NCBI RefSeq assembly: GCF_003144315.1
Contig: NZ_MPDK01000019.1
Span: forward strand, 1-54,636
Direction of reading: 5' to 3'
Length of the DNA: 54,636 bases
DNA from: Sulfoacidibacillus thermotolerans
Lineage (GTDB): Bacteria > Bacillota > Bacilli > Alicyclobacillales > SLC66
Position numbers and translations under genes: made by a program. Positions within the stretch are counted from its first letter, which is position 1. Each line of letters begins with the position of its first letter. The notes beneath the pieces are model-generated. The model saw nothing but the letters and a program-made list of their open reading frames with translations. It searched no databases and was not told the DNA's origin. Below, in pieces: positions 1 to 8,751 of this stretch.

Positions 1-63
1 TTAAGCCCTCCAGCGCCGATGGTACTTGGACCGCAGGGTCCTGGGAGAGTAGGTCGTTGCCAG
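1..63 (+). rRNA. rrf: 5S ribosomal RNA, 3' end (partial)
   Basis: The first about 63 bases match the 3' half of a Firmicutes 5S rRNA: the CCTCCAGCGCCGATGGTACT segment, then the GGGAGAGTAGG segment and the closing GTTGCCAG. The 5' part lies outside the window. A strong terminator follows 20 bases downstream, so an rRNA operon ends here. The exact mature 3' end is uncertain by a few bases. Confidence 0.93.
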
Positions 64-81
64 ACAACATCGATACACTAC

Positions 82-122
82 GCAAAAGGCACACGCAAAG
101 TAATAGAGCGTGTGCCTTTTGC
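82..122 (+). terminator. rRNA operon terminator
   Basis: A perfect 15-base inverted repeat (82-96 with 108-122) with an 11-base loop. The 3' arm ends in CCTTTTGC, and the stem is GC-rich in the middle. It sits just after the 5S rRNA and is the expected intrinsic terminator of the rRNA operon. Confidence 0.85.
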
Positions 123-190
123 TGGATAATGCTTCTTTTTTACACTTTCTTTTTATTAACCATAATATTATTATGTTGACTTTGTGTATA

Positions 191-228
191 TAAAAAGGCT
201 CTGAAGTTAGAGAAATAACTTCAGAGCC
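191..228 (-). terminator. Intrinsic terminator of the exported deacetylase-like gene
   Basis: Read on the minus strand, a 13-base perfect stem (228-216 with 209-197) with a 6-base loop is followed directly by TTTTTATATA. It lies just past the stop codon of the minus-strand gene ending at 235, so it terminates that gene. Confidence 0.85.
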
Positions 229-234
229 TAAGGT

Positions 235-1635
235 TTAGTGAAGAAGATCTTCCATACGTACCTCAAGTCGATGATACAAAGGACTGCCGACAGTCACGGC
301 CCAATTTGTGGTATCAGGTGTATACCAACGTATTCCTATCGTATGTGCAGAGCGAACCAATTCTGCGTCTGGAACAGGAACTCCGTTAATTGTCAGGGTT
401 ACATAACTAGGGTTTTCGACATGAAAGGTAATTCCACGTAGTTGCTCCCATGTGGGAATAAAGTTTCCATCCACTGGATCCCGCACCTCTGTGATATTAA
501 TCTCTGTGATTCCGTTTTGATTGTTGTAGAAGACTCTGTACTGCAAACCTTGCTGTACGAGGTTATATTGTAATAAACGACTCGTCCGCGCCACGAGAAT
601 TAACCCGTGATCTTGCATATGAGCGAGGTGAACCAATGCCTCGATGGTTTGCTGATTTAAAGGGTACTCATTTGCATTACCTTCTAAATGAGTAGCAATG
701 ACCGTATATCCACCTGATTTAACGAGTTGATCAAGACGTTCTGGTGAGAGTTGCTCCCATAGATAAGTAGGGTTCCACATATTATCCCAATCCGCAACAG
801 CATCTCTATGGTGATGTAAAAAGATTACTTTCCGCGTTCCAGTAAAACGATAGAATCCCCACATCTTTGTACCATCGCGCAGAGTAATTGGATAGAGCAT
901 CGTCTTGTAACTGTATTGGTCACCAAAATGATCGGACCACACAAATTGCACGCCTTCATGCTCTAATAAGTCTGTGATATAGTAGGGCGATTTTGGGTTA
1001 TCTCCCTCCATATAATGATCAAATGGCGTATAAGACCCAAAGTTAGCCACATTTGAACGATTTCCATGGTCGGTAAAAATCGTAATCGCTGGCACATGCT
1101 CCTTTTTTAAAAATTCCATCGCGTATGCTTCTAAACTGCGTGAAAACAAAGTTGTATTGGAGTTAACCCGTGAAAAGTCACCCGCGCTGTGGAATGTGTC
1201 AATCCAACCATGCCGAATGTAATACAACAAAATCGGAGCATATATAGAGGGATCATGTGAAGTCCCTTGAAACATTGTCATCTCATCTTTTACGGTCGCA
1301 CCGTTATAATCGATCTCTTGCGGTTCATTTGAGCCATTATAAAGGAAAAAAGAATCCGAAATATCAAGTCCCAAGCCTCGCCCTAAAATTGTCTCGTCTT
1401 TTGTATTGAGAAACTCATGGATGATATTAAATTTCCGCAAATCCGTATGGTCTGCATCTGATTCGATGGCTAGCATCGCTTTATACGGCCAGGGGAATTT
1501 CCTTTCTGTCACGATCTGCTTTGGCATTACTTGCGCCTGTGAAGCAAATACATGATGATCTATTAATTCTGTTCCAGTCAATGCAGATAATAGTAAGCTC
1601 GCAGCTACAACACCTAATGTACGTCTTTTCTTCAT
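235..1635 (-). CDS. Exported protein, polysaccharide-deacetylase-like fold (putative)
   Basis: A 466-residue secreted protein. It begins with a typical signal peptide (MKKRR, then a hydrophobic stretch ending near residue 30). The mature part starts with FPWPYKAMLAIESDADHTD, which resembles the first strand and acidic motif of NodB-like carbohydrate deacetylases and related beta/alpha barrels. Other acidic and histidine-rich stretches are TIFTDHGNR and VIFLHHHRDA. The last 100 residues look like a beta-rich C-terminal module. The start has a GGGGG-type ribosome site about 6 bases upstream, and a terminator follows the stop. It stands alone, divergent from the thioesterase gene. The family call is inference from short motifs only; substrate unknown. 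Confidence 0.5.
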   Translation of the reverse strand: MKKRRTLGVVAASLLLSALTGTELIDHHVFASQAQVMPKQIVTERKFPWPYKAMLAIESDADHTDLRKFNIIHEFLNTKDETILGRGLGLDISDSFFLYNGSNEPQEIDYNGATVKDEMTMFQGTSHDPSIYAPILLYYIRHGWIDTFHSAGDFSRVNSNTTLFSRSLEAYAMEFLKKEHVPAITIFTDHGNRSNVANFGSYTPFDHYMEGDNPKSPYYITDLLEHEGVQFVWSDHFGDQYSYKTMLYPITLRDGTKMWGFYRFTGTRKVIFLHHHRDAVADWDNMWNPTYLWEQLSPERLDQLVKSGGYTVIATHLEGNANEYPLNQQTIEALVHLAHMQDHGLILVARTSRLLQYNLVQQGLQYRVFYNNQNGITEINITEVRDPVDGNFIPTWEQLRGITFHVENPSYVTLTINGVPVPDAELVRSAHTIGIRWYTPDTTNWAVTVGSPLYHRLEVRMEDLLH

Positions 1636-2052
1636 TTTGATCCCCCATGCAAAATCTTTTTTGTAATCTGGTCTTCATTTTACGACAGAAAATCAGAGAT
1701 GAACAGAGCCTTTTGTAATGATTTTGTAACTAAATTTCAACTTCAGTGTAATTTGCCGATCGGTGAGACATTCTTGCGATCTCACGCTATAATAAAAACA
1801 ATTTCCTCTCTATGTACGATCCAAATGTGCCAGACAAAACGGGAATCACTGAAAAGAAAACATGTACACGCTTGTGTCTTATCGTTCGAAAACGAAGCCT
1901 AAGCGAAGCATAAAATGCAACGAGATCAATCACTTTAGCGAACGAGGGAGTAGTCCTCAATACTTAATAAATTCACTGAATTAACTGTAGTAAAGCTCGC
2001 TGAGCACACGTGCAGTAGTGTAAGCGTATGAAAATAAGAGGAGTGATACATT
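1636..2052. other. Divergent intergenic region, no gene seen
   Basis: This 417-base stretch separates two divergent genes and should hold both their promoters. I saw no convincing -35/-10 pair, riboswitch or conserved coding frame. The only open frame of note (1699-1902, plus) has no ribosome site and no recognisable protein character. Confidence 0.5.
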
Positions 2053-2475
2053 ATGTTTACGAGTCAAACAACTGTGCGGTTTAGCGAATGTGATGGGTTA
2101 GGTCATGTCAACAACACTACCTATTATGTATACATGGAAGAAGCACGCGTTGAAGTTTTCCGTCTATTCATTCCAACATTAGAATTGAACTCGTGGAATT
2201 TAATCGTCGCTGCTACACGTTGTGATTATTTACAACAGGTGAAATTTGCGGAGACAATAACAACCTATACGTGGATTAGCCATATTGGATCTTCCAGTCT
2301 TACAATTGAACATGCACTCCAAAACGATCGTGGAGAATGGGTCGCACGTGGTCAGGCCGTCATGATTCACTATGACTATGCCACGCAAAAAACAGTGCCA
2401 ATCGAAAAACATGTGCGCACACAACTACAAGAACATACATTAGCGCCAGAAGGTGTACCTGAACTGAGAAAATAA
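2053..2475 (+). CDS. Acyl-CoA thioesterase, hot-dog fold (4HBT family)
   Basis: A 140-residue single-domain protein matching YbgC/FadM-type thioesterases in length and motifs. The N-terminal strand and active-site loop read VRFSECDGLGHVNNTTYY at about residues 8-25; Asp14 is the expected catalytic acid, followed by the conserved GHVNN and the MEEAR helix. It probably hydrolyses acyl-CoA thioesters in the cytoplasm; chain length cannot be judged. A GAGGAG ribosome site precedes the ATG by about 8 bases. It is followed by the Toprim and acetyltransferase genes on the same strand with gaps of 30 to 80 bases, so co-transcription is possible. Confidence 0.85.
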   Translation: MFTSQTTVRFSECDGLGHVNNTTYYVYMEEARVEVFRLFIPTLELNSWNLIVAATRCDYLQQVKFAETITTYTWISHIGSSSLTIEHALQNDRGEWVARGQAVMIHYDYATQKTVPIEKHVRTQLQEHTLAPEGVPELRK

Positions 2476-2553
2476 AAGTAAAAAAATCGTTTCCTCGCGC
2501 CTAACGAATACCTGTGATTCTTTGATCAATCTGGCAAAAGGAGTGGGGCGGAC

Positions 2554-2892
2554 GTGCACAGCGTGATCATCGTAGAAGGAAAGCATGATAAAGAACGACT
2601 GTCTCCACTTGTCAATGCAGAAACGGTGATTTTATGTACTTATGGAATCCCTACACACGATCACTTGATGGAGTTAAAGACCACCATCGGCGATGCACAA
2701 GTCTATATTTTTACTGACCACGATCGAGCCGGTCGACGCATTCGAGGAATTCTCAATGAGGAATTCCCCGATGCGGTTCACTTGCATACGAAAGCAGAGT
2801 ATGGTGGCGTAGAAAACACTCCGCTCGTCTATCTCACGCACATTTTGGAACGTTATGAACTTTTAGCAGAAACCAATGAAAGACACATGTAA
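2554..2892 (+). CDS. Stand-alone Toprim-domain protein
   Basis: A 112-residue protein that is little more than a Toprim domain. It opens with VIIVEGKHDKERL (the conserved Glu, about residue 8) and later has IFTDHDRAGRR (the acidic DxD motif, about residues 53-59). These are the metal-binding motifs of Toprim nucleases such as RNase M5, but the C-terminal half of RNase M5 is missing. The GTG start at 2554 is preceded by AAGGAGTGGGG. It likely binds Mg2+ and acts on nucleic acid; the exact role is unknown. Confidence 0.7.
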   Translation: MHSVIIVEGKHDKERLSPLVNAETVILCTYGIPTHDHLMELKTTIGDAQVYIFTDHDRAGRRIRGILNEEFPDAVHLHTKAEYGGVENTPLVYLTHILERYELLAETNERHM

Positions 2893-2955
2893 CCAAGCTC
2901 CTGCGCGTAAAATCCAAGCGACGTGGCAAATTACACGAAGGGAGCAGCAAAACTT

Positions 2956-3558
2956 ATGCAACATAAACCCACTTCTCACAAGAAACCATCCAAAAAGGTG
3001 CAGCGTCTAGAAAAAAAAACAGAACAAAAAACAGATCGTACTCAATTTATTGCTCGGCCTTTTCAATTTGTCCGCGATCGAGAACGCGTAGAACGTTATC
3101 ATACAGAAGTTGTCGTTTCTCAAAATGATTTGTGGCGTAAGTTATCTTTATTGCCCAATGATCCTGCAGAAACTAGGCGCATACTGAGAAATCGTCAAGA
3201 AGGCGCACAGTTTGTCGCTCAATTAAATCGCATGACGATACAACGTGAGGGACATGCTCTGATGGTAGAAACAGTACATGGAGAACCAGCGGGATATGTA
3301 TTTGTCACAGAAACAATCGACCCACTTAGCATGGATAAAATAGGAATACTCGGAGAGTTATTCATCGAGGACTCTTGGCGAAACCAGGGAGCCGATACGT
3401 TCGCTTTACAGGAGGCTGAAAAATGGCTGCTTGCAAGAGGAACACATATCTTTCAGGTTTTTGTGACAAAAACGAATGTCGAAGGCGTAAATTTGTATCA
3501 AAAAAACGGCTATTCGATCATCGATTATCGCATGATAAAAAGAATTCCAACCCCATGA
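2956..3558 (+). CDS. GNAT-family N-acetyltransferase
   Basis: About 200 residues. A Lys-rich N-terminus (residues 1-25) precedes a GNAT fold: beta strands around GYVFVTETI, then IGILGELFIEDSWRNQGADTFALQEAEKWL, which occupies the place of the acetyl-CoA loop (R/QxxGxG/A), and VNLYQKNGYSIIDYRM near the end, the typical xxLYxKxGF motif. The ATG at 2956 is preferred over an upstream in-frame GTG at 2923 because GAAGGGAG lies 13 bases before it. The substrate cannot be read from sequence. Confidence 0.75.
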   Translation: MQHKPTSHKKPSKKVQRLEKKTEQKTDRTQFIARPFQFVRDRERVERYHTEVVVSQNDLWRKLSLLPNDPAETRRILRNRQEGAQFVAQLNRMTIQREGHALMVETVHGEPAGYVFVTETIDPLSMDKIGILGELFIEDSWRNQGADTFALQEAEKWLLARGTHIFQVFVTKTNVEGVNLYQKNGYSIIDYRMIKRIPTP

Positions 3559-3606
3559 CGCGCATCGCTCTGATATGCTAGTATAATCACAAAGGAGGGA
3601 GAAACT

Positions 3607-4299
3607 TTGGATAAAGTATTCCCATCCGCCAAGGCAGCTATCGCTGACATCACATCAGGCAGCACGCTGCTTGTCGGAGGATTTGGATTGGTCGGTATTC
3701 CTGAAAATTTGATTCAAGCAATAAAAGAAAGCGGTATCACAGATTTAACTTGTATCAGCAATAACTGTGGTGTAGACGACTTTGGACTGGGATTGTTATT
3801 GCAGAACAAACAAATTAAAAAAATGGTGTCTTCCTACGTTGGGGAGAATAAAACATTTGAACGACAATTTTTAAGTGGAGAATTGGAAGTTGAACTTGTT
3901 CCACAAGGTACGCTTGCAGAACGCATCCGTGCTGGAGGAGCTGGAATTGGCGGTTTCTATACCCCTGCAGGAGTAGGTACGCCTATTGCTGAAGGAAAAG
4001 AAACACGCGTGATTAGTGGCAAAGAATATTTACTAGAGTATCCGATTGTGGCTGACTTTGCGTTGATTAAAGCTTGGAAGGCAGACCGGATTGGCAATGT
4101 GATTTATCGTGAAACTGCGCAAAACTTCAATCCCATGATGGCTGCTGCCGGAAAAATTACGATTGTGGAAGTAGAAGAACTAGTGGAAGTAGGAGAGTTA
4201 GATCCCGGACAAATTCACACGCCTAGTATCTATGTTCAGCGTGTAATTGTCGGAGAACATTACGAAAAACGCATCGAACGCAAAATGGTACGCAGCTAG
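3607..4299 (+). CDS. scoA: 3-oxoacid CoA-transferase, subunit A
   Basis: A 230-residue alpha subunit of the succinyl-CoA:3-ketoacid CoA-transferase family. Together with subunit B it moves CoA between acyl donors, usually succinyl-CoA and acetoacetate, in ketone-body or short-chain acid use. Diagnostic segments are [16 protein letters not shown] (CoA-binding glycine loop, residues 21-36), the [11 protein letters not shown] loop near 117-127 and [16 protein letters not shown] near 155. The TTG start is preceded by AAAGGAGGGA, and a TATAAT lies at 3582-3587 as a possible -10 without a clear -35. The B subunit follows after 16 bases, so this is an operon. Acetoacetate as substrate is inference from the family. 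Confidence 0.92.
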   Translation: MDKVFPSAKAAIADITSGSTLLVGGFGLVGIPENLIQAIKESGITDLTCISNNCGVDDFGLGLLLQNKQIKKMVSSYVGENKTFERQFLSGELEVELVPQGTLAERIRAGGAGIGGFYTPAGVGTPIAEGKETRVISGKEYLLEYPIVADFALIKAWKADRIGNVIYRETAQNFNPMMAAAGKITIVEVEELVEVGELDPGQIHTPSIYVQRVIVGEHYEKRIERKMVRS

Positions 4300-4315
4300 A
4301 AAGGAGGAGTACAAC

Positions 4316-4972
4316 TTGGCACTGACTCGGACAGATATTGTAAAACGTGCAGCACAAGAAATTCCTAGAGGTTCCTATGTGAATCTAGGCATTGGCATGC
4401 CTACGCTCGTAGCCAATTACATACCCGCAGATGCAGATGTCATTTTGCATTCTGAAAACGGGTTGCTTGGTATAGGGCCTTATCCAAAAGAAGATGAAGT
4501 TGATCCAGATCTTATCAACGCAGGGAAAGAGACAGTGACAATTGTAAAAGGTGGCGCCTATTTTTCAAGTGCTGAATCTTTTGCTATGATTCGCGGAGGC
4601 CATATCGACGTCGCCATCTTAGGTGCAATGGAAGTTTCAGAACAAGGCGATCTGGCCAATTGGATGATCCCTGGGAAAATGGTAAAAGGCATGGGCGGTG
4701 CCATGGATCTTGTTCACGGTGCAAAACGACTCATTGTGACGATGGAACACGTAAGTAAAAATGGTGAGCCAAAGATCCTAAAAGAGTGTACACTTCCGCT
4801 TACCGGTAAAAAAGTCGTACATCGCATCATCACTGACTTGGCGGTGATCGATGTCACTTCGGACGGGCTCGTACTTCGGGAAGTTGCACCGGGACACACC
4901 ATCGAGGACGTCCAAAGTAAAACTGGTGCACCCCTTATCATCACAGACGAAGTAACTGAGATTACCTTATAA
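4316..4972 (+). CDS. scoB: 3-oxoacid CoA-transferase, subunit B
   Basis: A 218-residue beta subunit carrying the catalytic glutamate in the [12 protein letters not shown] motif (about residues 42-53), where the covalent glutamyl-CoA intermediate forms in this family. [12 protein letters not shown] and [14 protein letters not shown] are further hallmarks. The TTG at 4316 is chosen because AAAGGAGGAG ends 7 bases before it; a longer frame from 4247 would overlap subunit A and has no ribosome site. Its stop overlaps the stop region of the convergent YpmS-like gene by six bases. Confidence 0.93.
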   Translation: MALTRTDIVKRAAQEIPRGSYVNLGIGMPTLVANYIPADADVILHSENGLLGIGPYPKEDEVDPDLINAGKETVTIVKGGAYFSSAESFAMIRGGHIDVAILGAMEVSEQGDLANWMIPGKMVKGMGGAMDLVHGAKRLIVTMEHVSKNGEPKILKECTLPLTGKKVVHRIITDLAVIDVTSDGLVLREVAPGHTIEDVQSKTGAPLIITDEVTEITL

Positions 4973-5611
4973 TGTCACTTGCCCCTGTGCTGCATGTTCT
5001 ACAGTCTGCACTGGCAAGGAGATAATTAGGTCTTTCGTCTGCATGTCATATCCTACTAGTCGATATGCGCCAAATGTTTTTTCAATGTACAATGTGTCTT
5101 TTTTGTCATTCACGTGTACACCGTATTTTGCTCCTTCATCCGCTATTGCTGTGAGCAACCAACTTGTGGGTAAAGGAACTCCGTCAACTGTACCATGAAC
5201 CTGACTTAACATGAAATATCCATGATACACGTTTGGCGTTCCAAAGATCGAAACTGCAAATTGTAATGGAATTTGTGTAAATGGGTGAACCATCAAATGA
5301 ATGACGACGCGGTCATTGATCATTCCGAGTTGCAATTGTGCAGTGGAACGCCAAGCTAAGAATTTTTCAAGTGGGAAATAAAGTTGCACGCGATTATCCT
5401 TTGGTTGTTGATCAGGAGCAATTGCAAAGACGGATGTTTGGTCTGCTTTTTGCTGTAAATAATGCATTGCTCCTACAATAAAAAGGGAAAACATCACAAG
5501 AGTCAGTGCGATTCCTGTCAGAATCCCTGCAGTAAAAATTCGCCGTTTTTGATTGACTTCTCTTGGATTTATGCGATCTTTGTGTTGACTCGTTGTAAAA
5601 ATGTACTTCAT
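4967..5611 (-). CDS. YpmS-like membrane-anchored protein (DUF2140 type)
   Basis: About 214 residues: a short basic N-terminus, one transmembrane segment ([21 protein letters not shown], about residues 28-48) and an extracytoplasmic domain of about 155 residues. The repeated pattern of strands ([45 protein letters not shown]) resembles the YpmS/DUF2140 family of B. subtilis, whose role is unknown. The start at 5611 is chosen because GAGGTGTT lies 6 bases upstream; longer versions have no ribosome site. Convergent with scoB and divergent from the pseudouridine synthase. Confidence 0.6.
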   Translation of the reverse strand: MKYIFTTSQHKDRINPREVNQKRRIFTAGILTGIALTLVMFSLFIVGAMHYLQQKADQTSVFAIAPDQQPKDNRVQLYFPLEKFLAWRSTAQLQLGMINDRVVIHLMVHPFTQIPLQFAVSIFGTPNVYHGYFMLSQVHGTVDGVPLPTSWLLTAIADEGAKYGVHVNDKKDTLYIEKTFGAYRLVGYDMQTKDLIISLPVQTVEHAAQGQVTL

Positions 5612-5706
5612 TTTAAAAACACCTCGATTGCACGACATATCCCATAAGGGGTTTGTACAAGTATACACAGGTGTACTCTACACATGCCATAAAGGCGGTA
5701 ACTACG

Positions 5707-6636
5707 GTGCTGTATTTCGAAAAAGTTGTGACAGATGAGGATGAAGGGCGCATGGTAAAAAATCTACTAGGCCCCCTCAAGCTGAGTCGCCGATTGCGGC
5801 GAGAACTTCTTTTGGCTGGACATATTCGCGTAAATGGAAGTCCAACTTTTCTCACCAGTCGAGTGCACAATGGCGACGTTGTGACAATTGAACAAGTTTT
5901 TGAACCAGGAAGCCAGTTTTTACCTGAACCCATTCCGCTCGACGTCGTATTTGAAGATGCTCATGTACTTGTAGTCAATAAGCAGGCAGGATTGCTTGTC
6001 CATCCGACGAGTAGAGAACGCACAGGAACTTTAGCCTCTGCAGTTGCCTACTATATGGCCCAACGCGAAGAGTCCTACCGGTTTCGCCCCGTTCATCGCC
6101 TAGATCGCGACACGTCTGGATTACTCATTCTAGCCAAACACAAGCTTGCTCATGAGCGCTTGTCGCGCGCTTTGCGTAAACGCGAAATTCATCGCGAATA
6201 CATCGCGTTTGCCGCTGGAATCATGAATCTCCCAGAACAGTGCATTCGTACACCCATAGGGCTTGCTGCAGGATCTACCATTAAGCGTACCATATATCCC
6301 AACGATCTGTTGAATGACGCAAAATCTGCAGTGACCCATGTGCGCATTTTAGAAGTTTTTAAACATAGTCAAGCGACAAAAGTTCAGATCAGATTGGAAA
6401 CTGGACGAACTCATCAGATTCGAGTACATTTGTCCTCTATTGGCCATCCTCTCCTTGGCGATCCCTTATATGGAAACGTGGCAACTGCCGATTTATTTAT
6501 GCGCCAAGCGCTTCACGCGTATAAATTATCTTTTATACACCCTTTTACACAAGAACCTGTTGTGTGTGAGAGCGACCTACCCGAGGATTTACAAAAACTC
6601 GAAATCGATTTAAGATCCACTACAGTAAAAAATTAA
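5707..6636 (+). CDS. RluA-family 23S/tRNA pseudouridine synthase
   Basis: About 309 residues. An S4-like RNA-binding region comes first (LSRRLRRELLLAGHIRVNG, residues 28-46), followed by the catalytic domain with the family motif FRPVHRLDRDTSGLLILAK (about residues 121-139), in which the Asp of HRLDRDTSG forms the adduct with uridine. The motif GRTHQIRVHLSSIGHPLLGDPLYG near 237-260 closes the active site. The order S4 then catalytic domain fits RluD/YjbO/YlyB-type enzymes; the target base cannot be told. The GTG at 5707 is chosen because AAAGGCGG lies 8 bases upstream. The M42 peptidase operon follows after 40 bases. Confidence 0.9.
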   Translation: MLYFEKVVTDEDEGRMVKNLLGPLKLSRRLRRELLLAGHIRVNGSPTFLTSRVHNGDVVTIEQVFEPGSQFLPEPIPLDVVFEDAHVLVVNKQAGLLVHPTSRERTGTLASAVAYYMAQREESYRFRPVHRLDRDTSGLLILAKHKLAHERLSRALRKREIHREYIAFAAGIMNLPEQCIRTPIGLAAGSTIKRTIYPNDLLNDAKSAVTHVRILEVFKHSQATKVQIRLETGRTHQIRVHLSSIGHPLLGDPLYGNVATADLFMRQALHAYKLSFIHPFTQEPVVCESDLPEDLQKLEIDLRSTTVKN

Positions 6637-6676
6637 GCGATGCGATGCAGATGCAAAGCATATGGAGGGTACAAGC

Positions 6677-7744
6677 TTGCTGGATGGAAAACAACTGTTG
6701 ATCCGCTTGACAGAAACAGCAGGCGGTTCCGGAGATGAGTCCAATGTGGCTGATGTCCTTGCTGCTGCGACAAAGTCACTGGTCGATCAAATTGAATTTG
6801 ATACAGTGGGGAATCTCGCACTCATTGCCCATGGAGAGAGTGGCGAACCACAACCGCGGATTATGTTGGCTGCACATATTGATGAAATTACGCTCATGGT
6901 GGCAAAAATTGAAGTAGGCGGTTTTTTGCGTGTGGCTCAAGTAGGAGGTTTTGACCCTCGCACACTTCTAGGGCAAGAGGTCATGGTTCATGCAAAAAAA
7001 AGCTTAATTGGCATTATTGGATCAAAGCCGCCGCATTTGTCTTCACAAGAAGAGCGCAAAAAAGCGATTCCACTTTATGACTTATTTGTCGATCTAGGCA
7101 TGACAGAGGAGCGTGTGCGAGAACTCGTTTCAGTAGGTGATCGCATTACGATTCACCGACAGACGATGCATTTGCTTGGCAACCGTATGAGTGGTAAAGC
7201 GATGGATAACCGCGCGAGTGTCACAGCAATGGCAATTTGTTTGGATGAACTGAAAAAACTGCGTCATCGCGCCGATGTTTATGCTGTAGGTACCATTCAA
7301 GAGGAGATTGGCAGTAAAGGCGCACAAACCGCAGCCTTTCGCTATATGCCAGATATCGCCATCGCAATTGATGTGTGTCATGGAGAAACTCCTGGCGTCT
7401 CCACGGATCTAGCCAAAAAACTTGGTGGTGGACCTGTACTTACTCTAGGCCCGCGCATACATCCTAAACTGTTTTATGCGATACGGGAGGTCGCGCAACA
7501 ACAGAATATCCCTCTGCAAATTGAAGTCAGTCAAGGTCCTACCTGGACGGATGCAGATCCTATGCAAATCGTTCAACTAGGGATTCCAACGGCACTCCTC
7601 TCCATTCCTCTGCGCTATATGCACACATCTGTGGAAACTCTTGATTTTTCTGATGTGCGCTTGACCGGTGTGTTGTTGGCTCGCTTTATTGCTCAAATTG
7701 ATGCGGCTTTTGTGGAGGGGCTTACATGTTACTTAGAAAATTAA
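6677..7744 (+). CDS. M42-family metallo-aminopeptidase, copy 1
   Basis: About 355 residues, the usual length for M42 (TET/YsdC/FrvX) aminopeptidases, which form 12-subunit cytoplasmic shells that trim peptides. All expected residues are present: HID (His67, Asp69), MDNR (Asp177), QEE (Glu209 catalytic base, Glu210 ligand), Asp232 and the C-terminal RYMH (His316). The TTG at 6677 follows GGAGGG by 8 bases. It is the first of three overlapping homologous genes; its last 19 bases overlap copy 2. Catalytic numbering follows the M42 pattern by eye. Confidence 0.9.
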   Translation: MLDGKQLLIRLTETAGGSGDESNVADVLAAATKSLVDQIEFDTVGNLALIAHGESGEPQPRIMLAAHIDEITLMVAKIEVGGFLRVAQVGGFDPRTLLGQEVMVHAKKSLIGIIGSKPPHLSSQEERKKAIPLYDLFVDLGMTEERVRELVSVGDRITIHRQTMHLLGNRMSGKAMDNRASVTAMAICLDELKKLRHRADVYAVGTIQEEIGSKGAQTAAFRYMPDIAIAIDVCHGETPGVSTDLAKKLGGGPVLTLGPRIHPKLFYAIREVAQQQNIPLQIEVSQGPTWTDADPMQIVQLGIPTALLSIPLRYMHTSVETLDFSDVRLTGVLLARFIAQIDAAFVEGLTCYLEN

Positions 7745-8751
7745 CCGAAGCTTTCGGGCCTTCAGGTTTTGAAGATGAAATCCGTCAAGTTATTTATGAA
7801 GAAGTCAAATCTTATGGTGATAAAATTTACACGGATGCACTTGGATCTTTGATTGTAGAAACCAATATGACAGCGCGTGGTCCCAAAATTCTACTCGCTG
7901 CACATATGGATGAAGTAGGGTTTATGATTGTTGATATTGAAGACCATGGGCTTTTGCGCTTTCGGCCCCTTGGAGGGGTAGACCCGCGCATTCTTGTGTC
8001 AAAGCCAGTACTTGTTGGCAAAGACCGGATTTTTGGCGTTATAGGTTCAAAAGCCGTACATCTCCAAGAGCCAAAAGAGCGCGAACAACCCTTAGAGTTA
8101 CAACAACTCTACATCGACATTGGCGCACATTCTCGCGAAGAAGCAGAAAAATATATCGCTCCTGGCGATCTAGCTGTATTTGCTACAAAATATGAAGAGA
8201 TCGGGGAACGCCGCGCCAAGGCAAAATCATTTGATGACCGTGTAGGTTGTGCAGTCCTGATTGAAACCATGCGCAAGAAATTTGATCTGCCCATCGTCTA
8301 TGCATTTACTGTGCAAGAAGAAACAGGACTTCGCGGTGCAGGGCCCGTCGCTTATCGCATTAAACCAAACCTGGCGCTCGTCGTCGAGGGAACGGTGTGT
8401 TTCGATGTCGTGGAGACACCGTCACATGGTCAATCTACGCTTCAAGGTGCTGGACCCGCGATTTCTGTCGTCGATGCCAAAACGATTGCTCATCGCGCAT
8501 TTCGTGAACACATTGTGCAAGTGGGGACTAAAGAAGGCATCCCTGTGCAACTACGCCGGACAATCGGCGGCGCAAACGACGTTGGAGCCATTCATCTAAC
8601 GGAAATGGGGATCATCAGTGCGGCAATCAGCATCCCCACGCGCTACATTCACGCACCCTCACAGATGATCAGCCTAGATGACTATGACAACACCGTGCGA
8701 CTTTTAGAAGCTGTGCTTCGCAGTATTGAACAGGGAGGTTTTTCAGCCTAA
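7726..8751 (+). CDS. M42-family metallo-aminopeptidase, copy 2
   Basis: 341 residues with a complete M42 active site: HMD (His60, Asp62), FDDR (Asp170), QEE (Glu198, Glu199), Glu221 in LVVEG and RYIH (His309). The choice of Glu at the fourth ligand instead of Asp as in copy 1 is seen elsewhere in the family. The ATG overlaps the end of copy 1 by 19 bases with TGGAGGGG just upstream, and its stop TAA shares a base with the ATG of copy 3, so the three proteins are translationally coupled and probably made in similar amounts. Confidence 0.92.
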   Translation: MLLRKLTEAFGPSGFEDEIRQVIYEEVKSYGDKIYTDALGSLIVETNMTARGPKILLAAHMDEVGFMIVDIEDHGLLRFRPLGGVDPRILVSKPVLVGKDRIFGVIGSKAVHLQEPKEREQPLELQQLYIDIGAHSREEAEKYIAPGDLAVFATKYEEIGERRAKAKSFDDRVGCAVLIETMRKKFDLPIVYAFTVQEETGLRGAGPVAYRIKPNLALVVEGTVCFDVVETPSHGQSTLQGAGPAISVVDAKTIAHRAFREHIVQVGTKEGIPVQLRRTIGGANDVGAIHLTEMGIISAAISIPTRYIHAPSQMISLDDYDNTVRLLEAVLRSIEQGGFSA

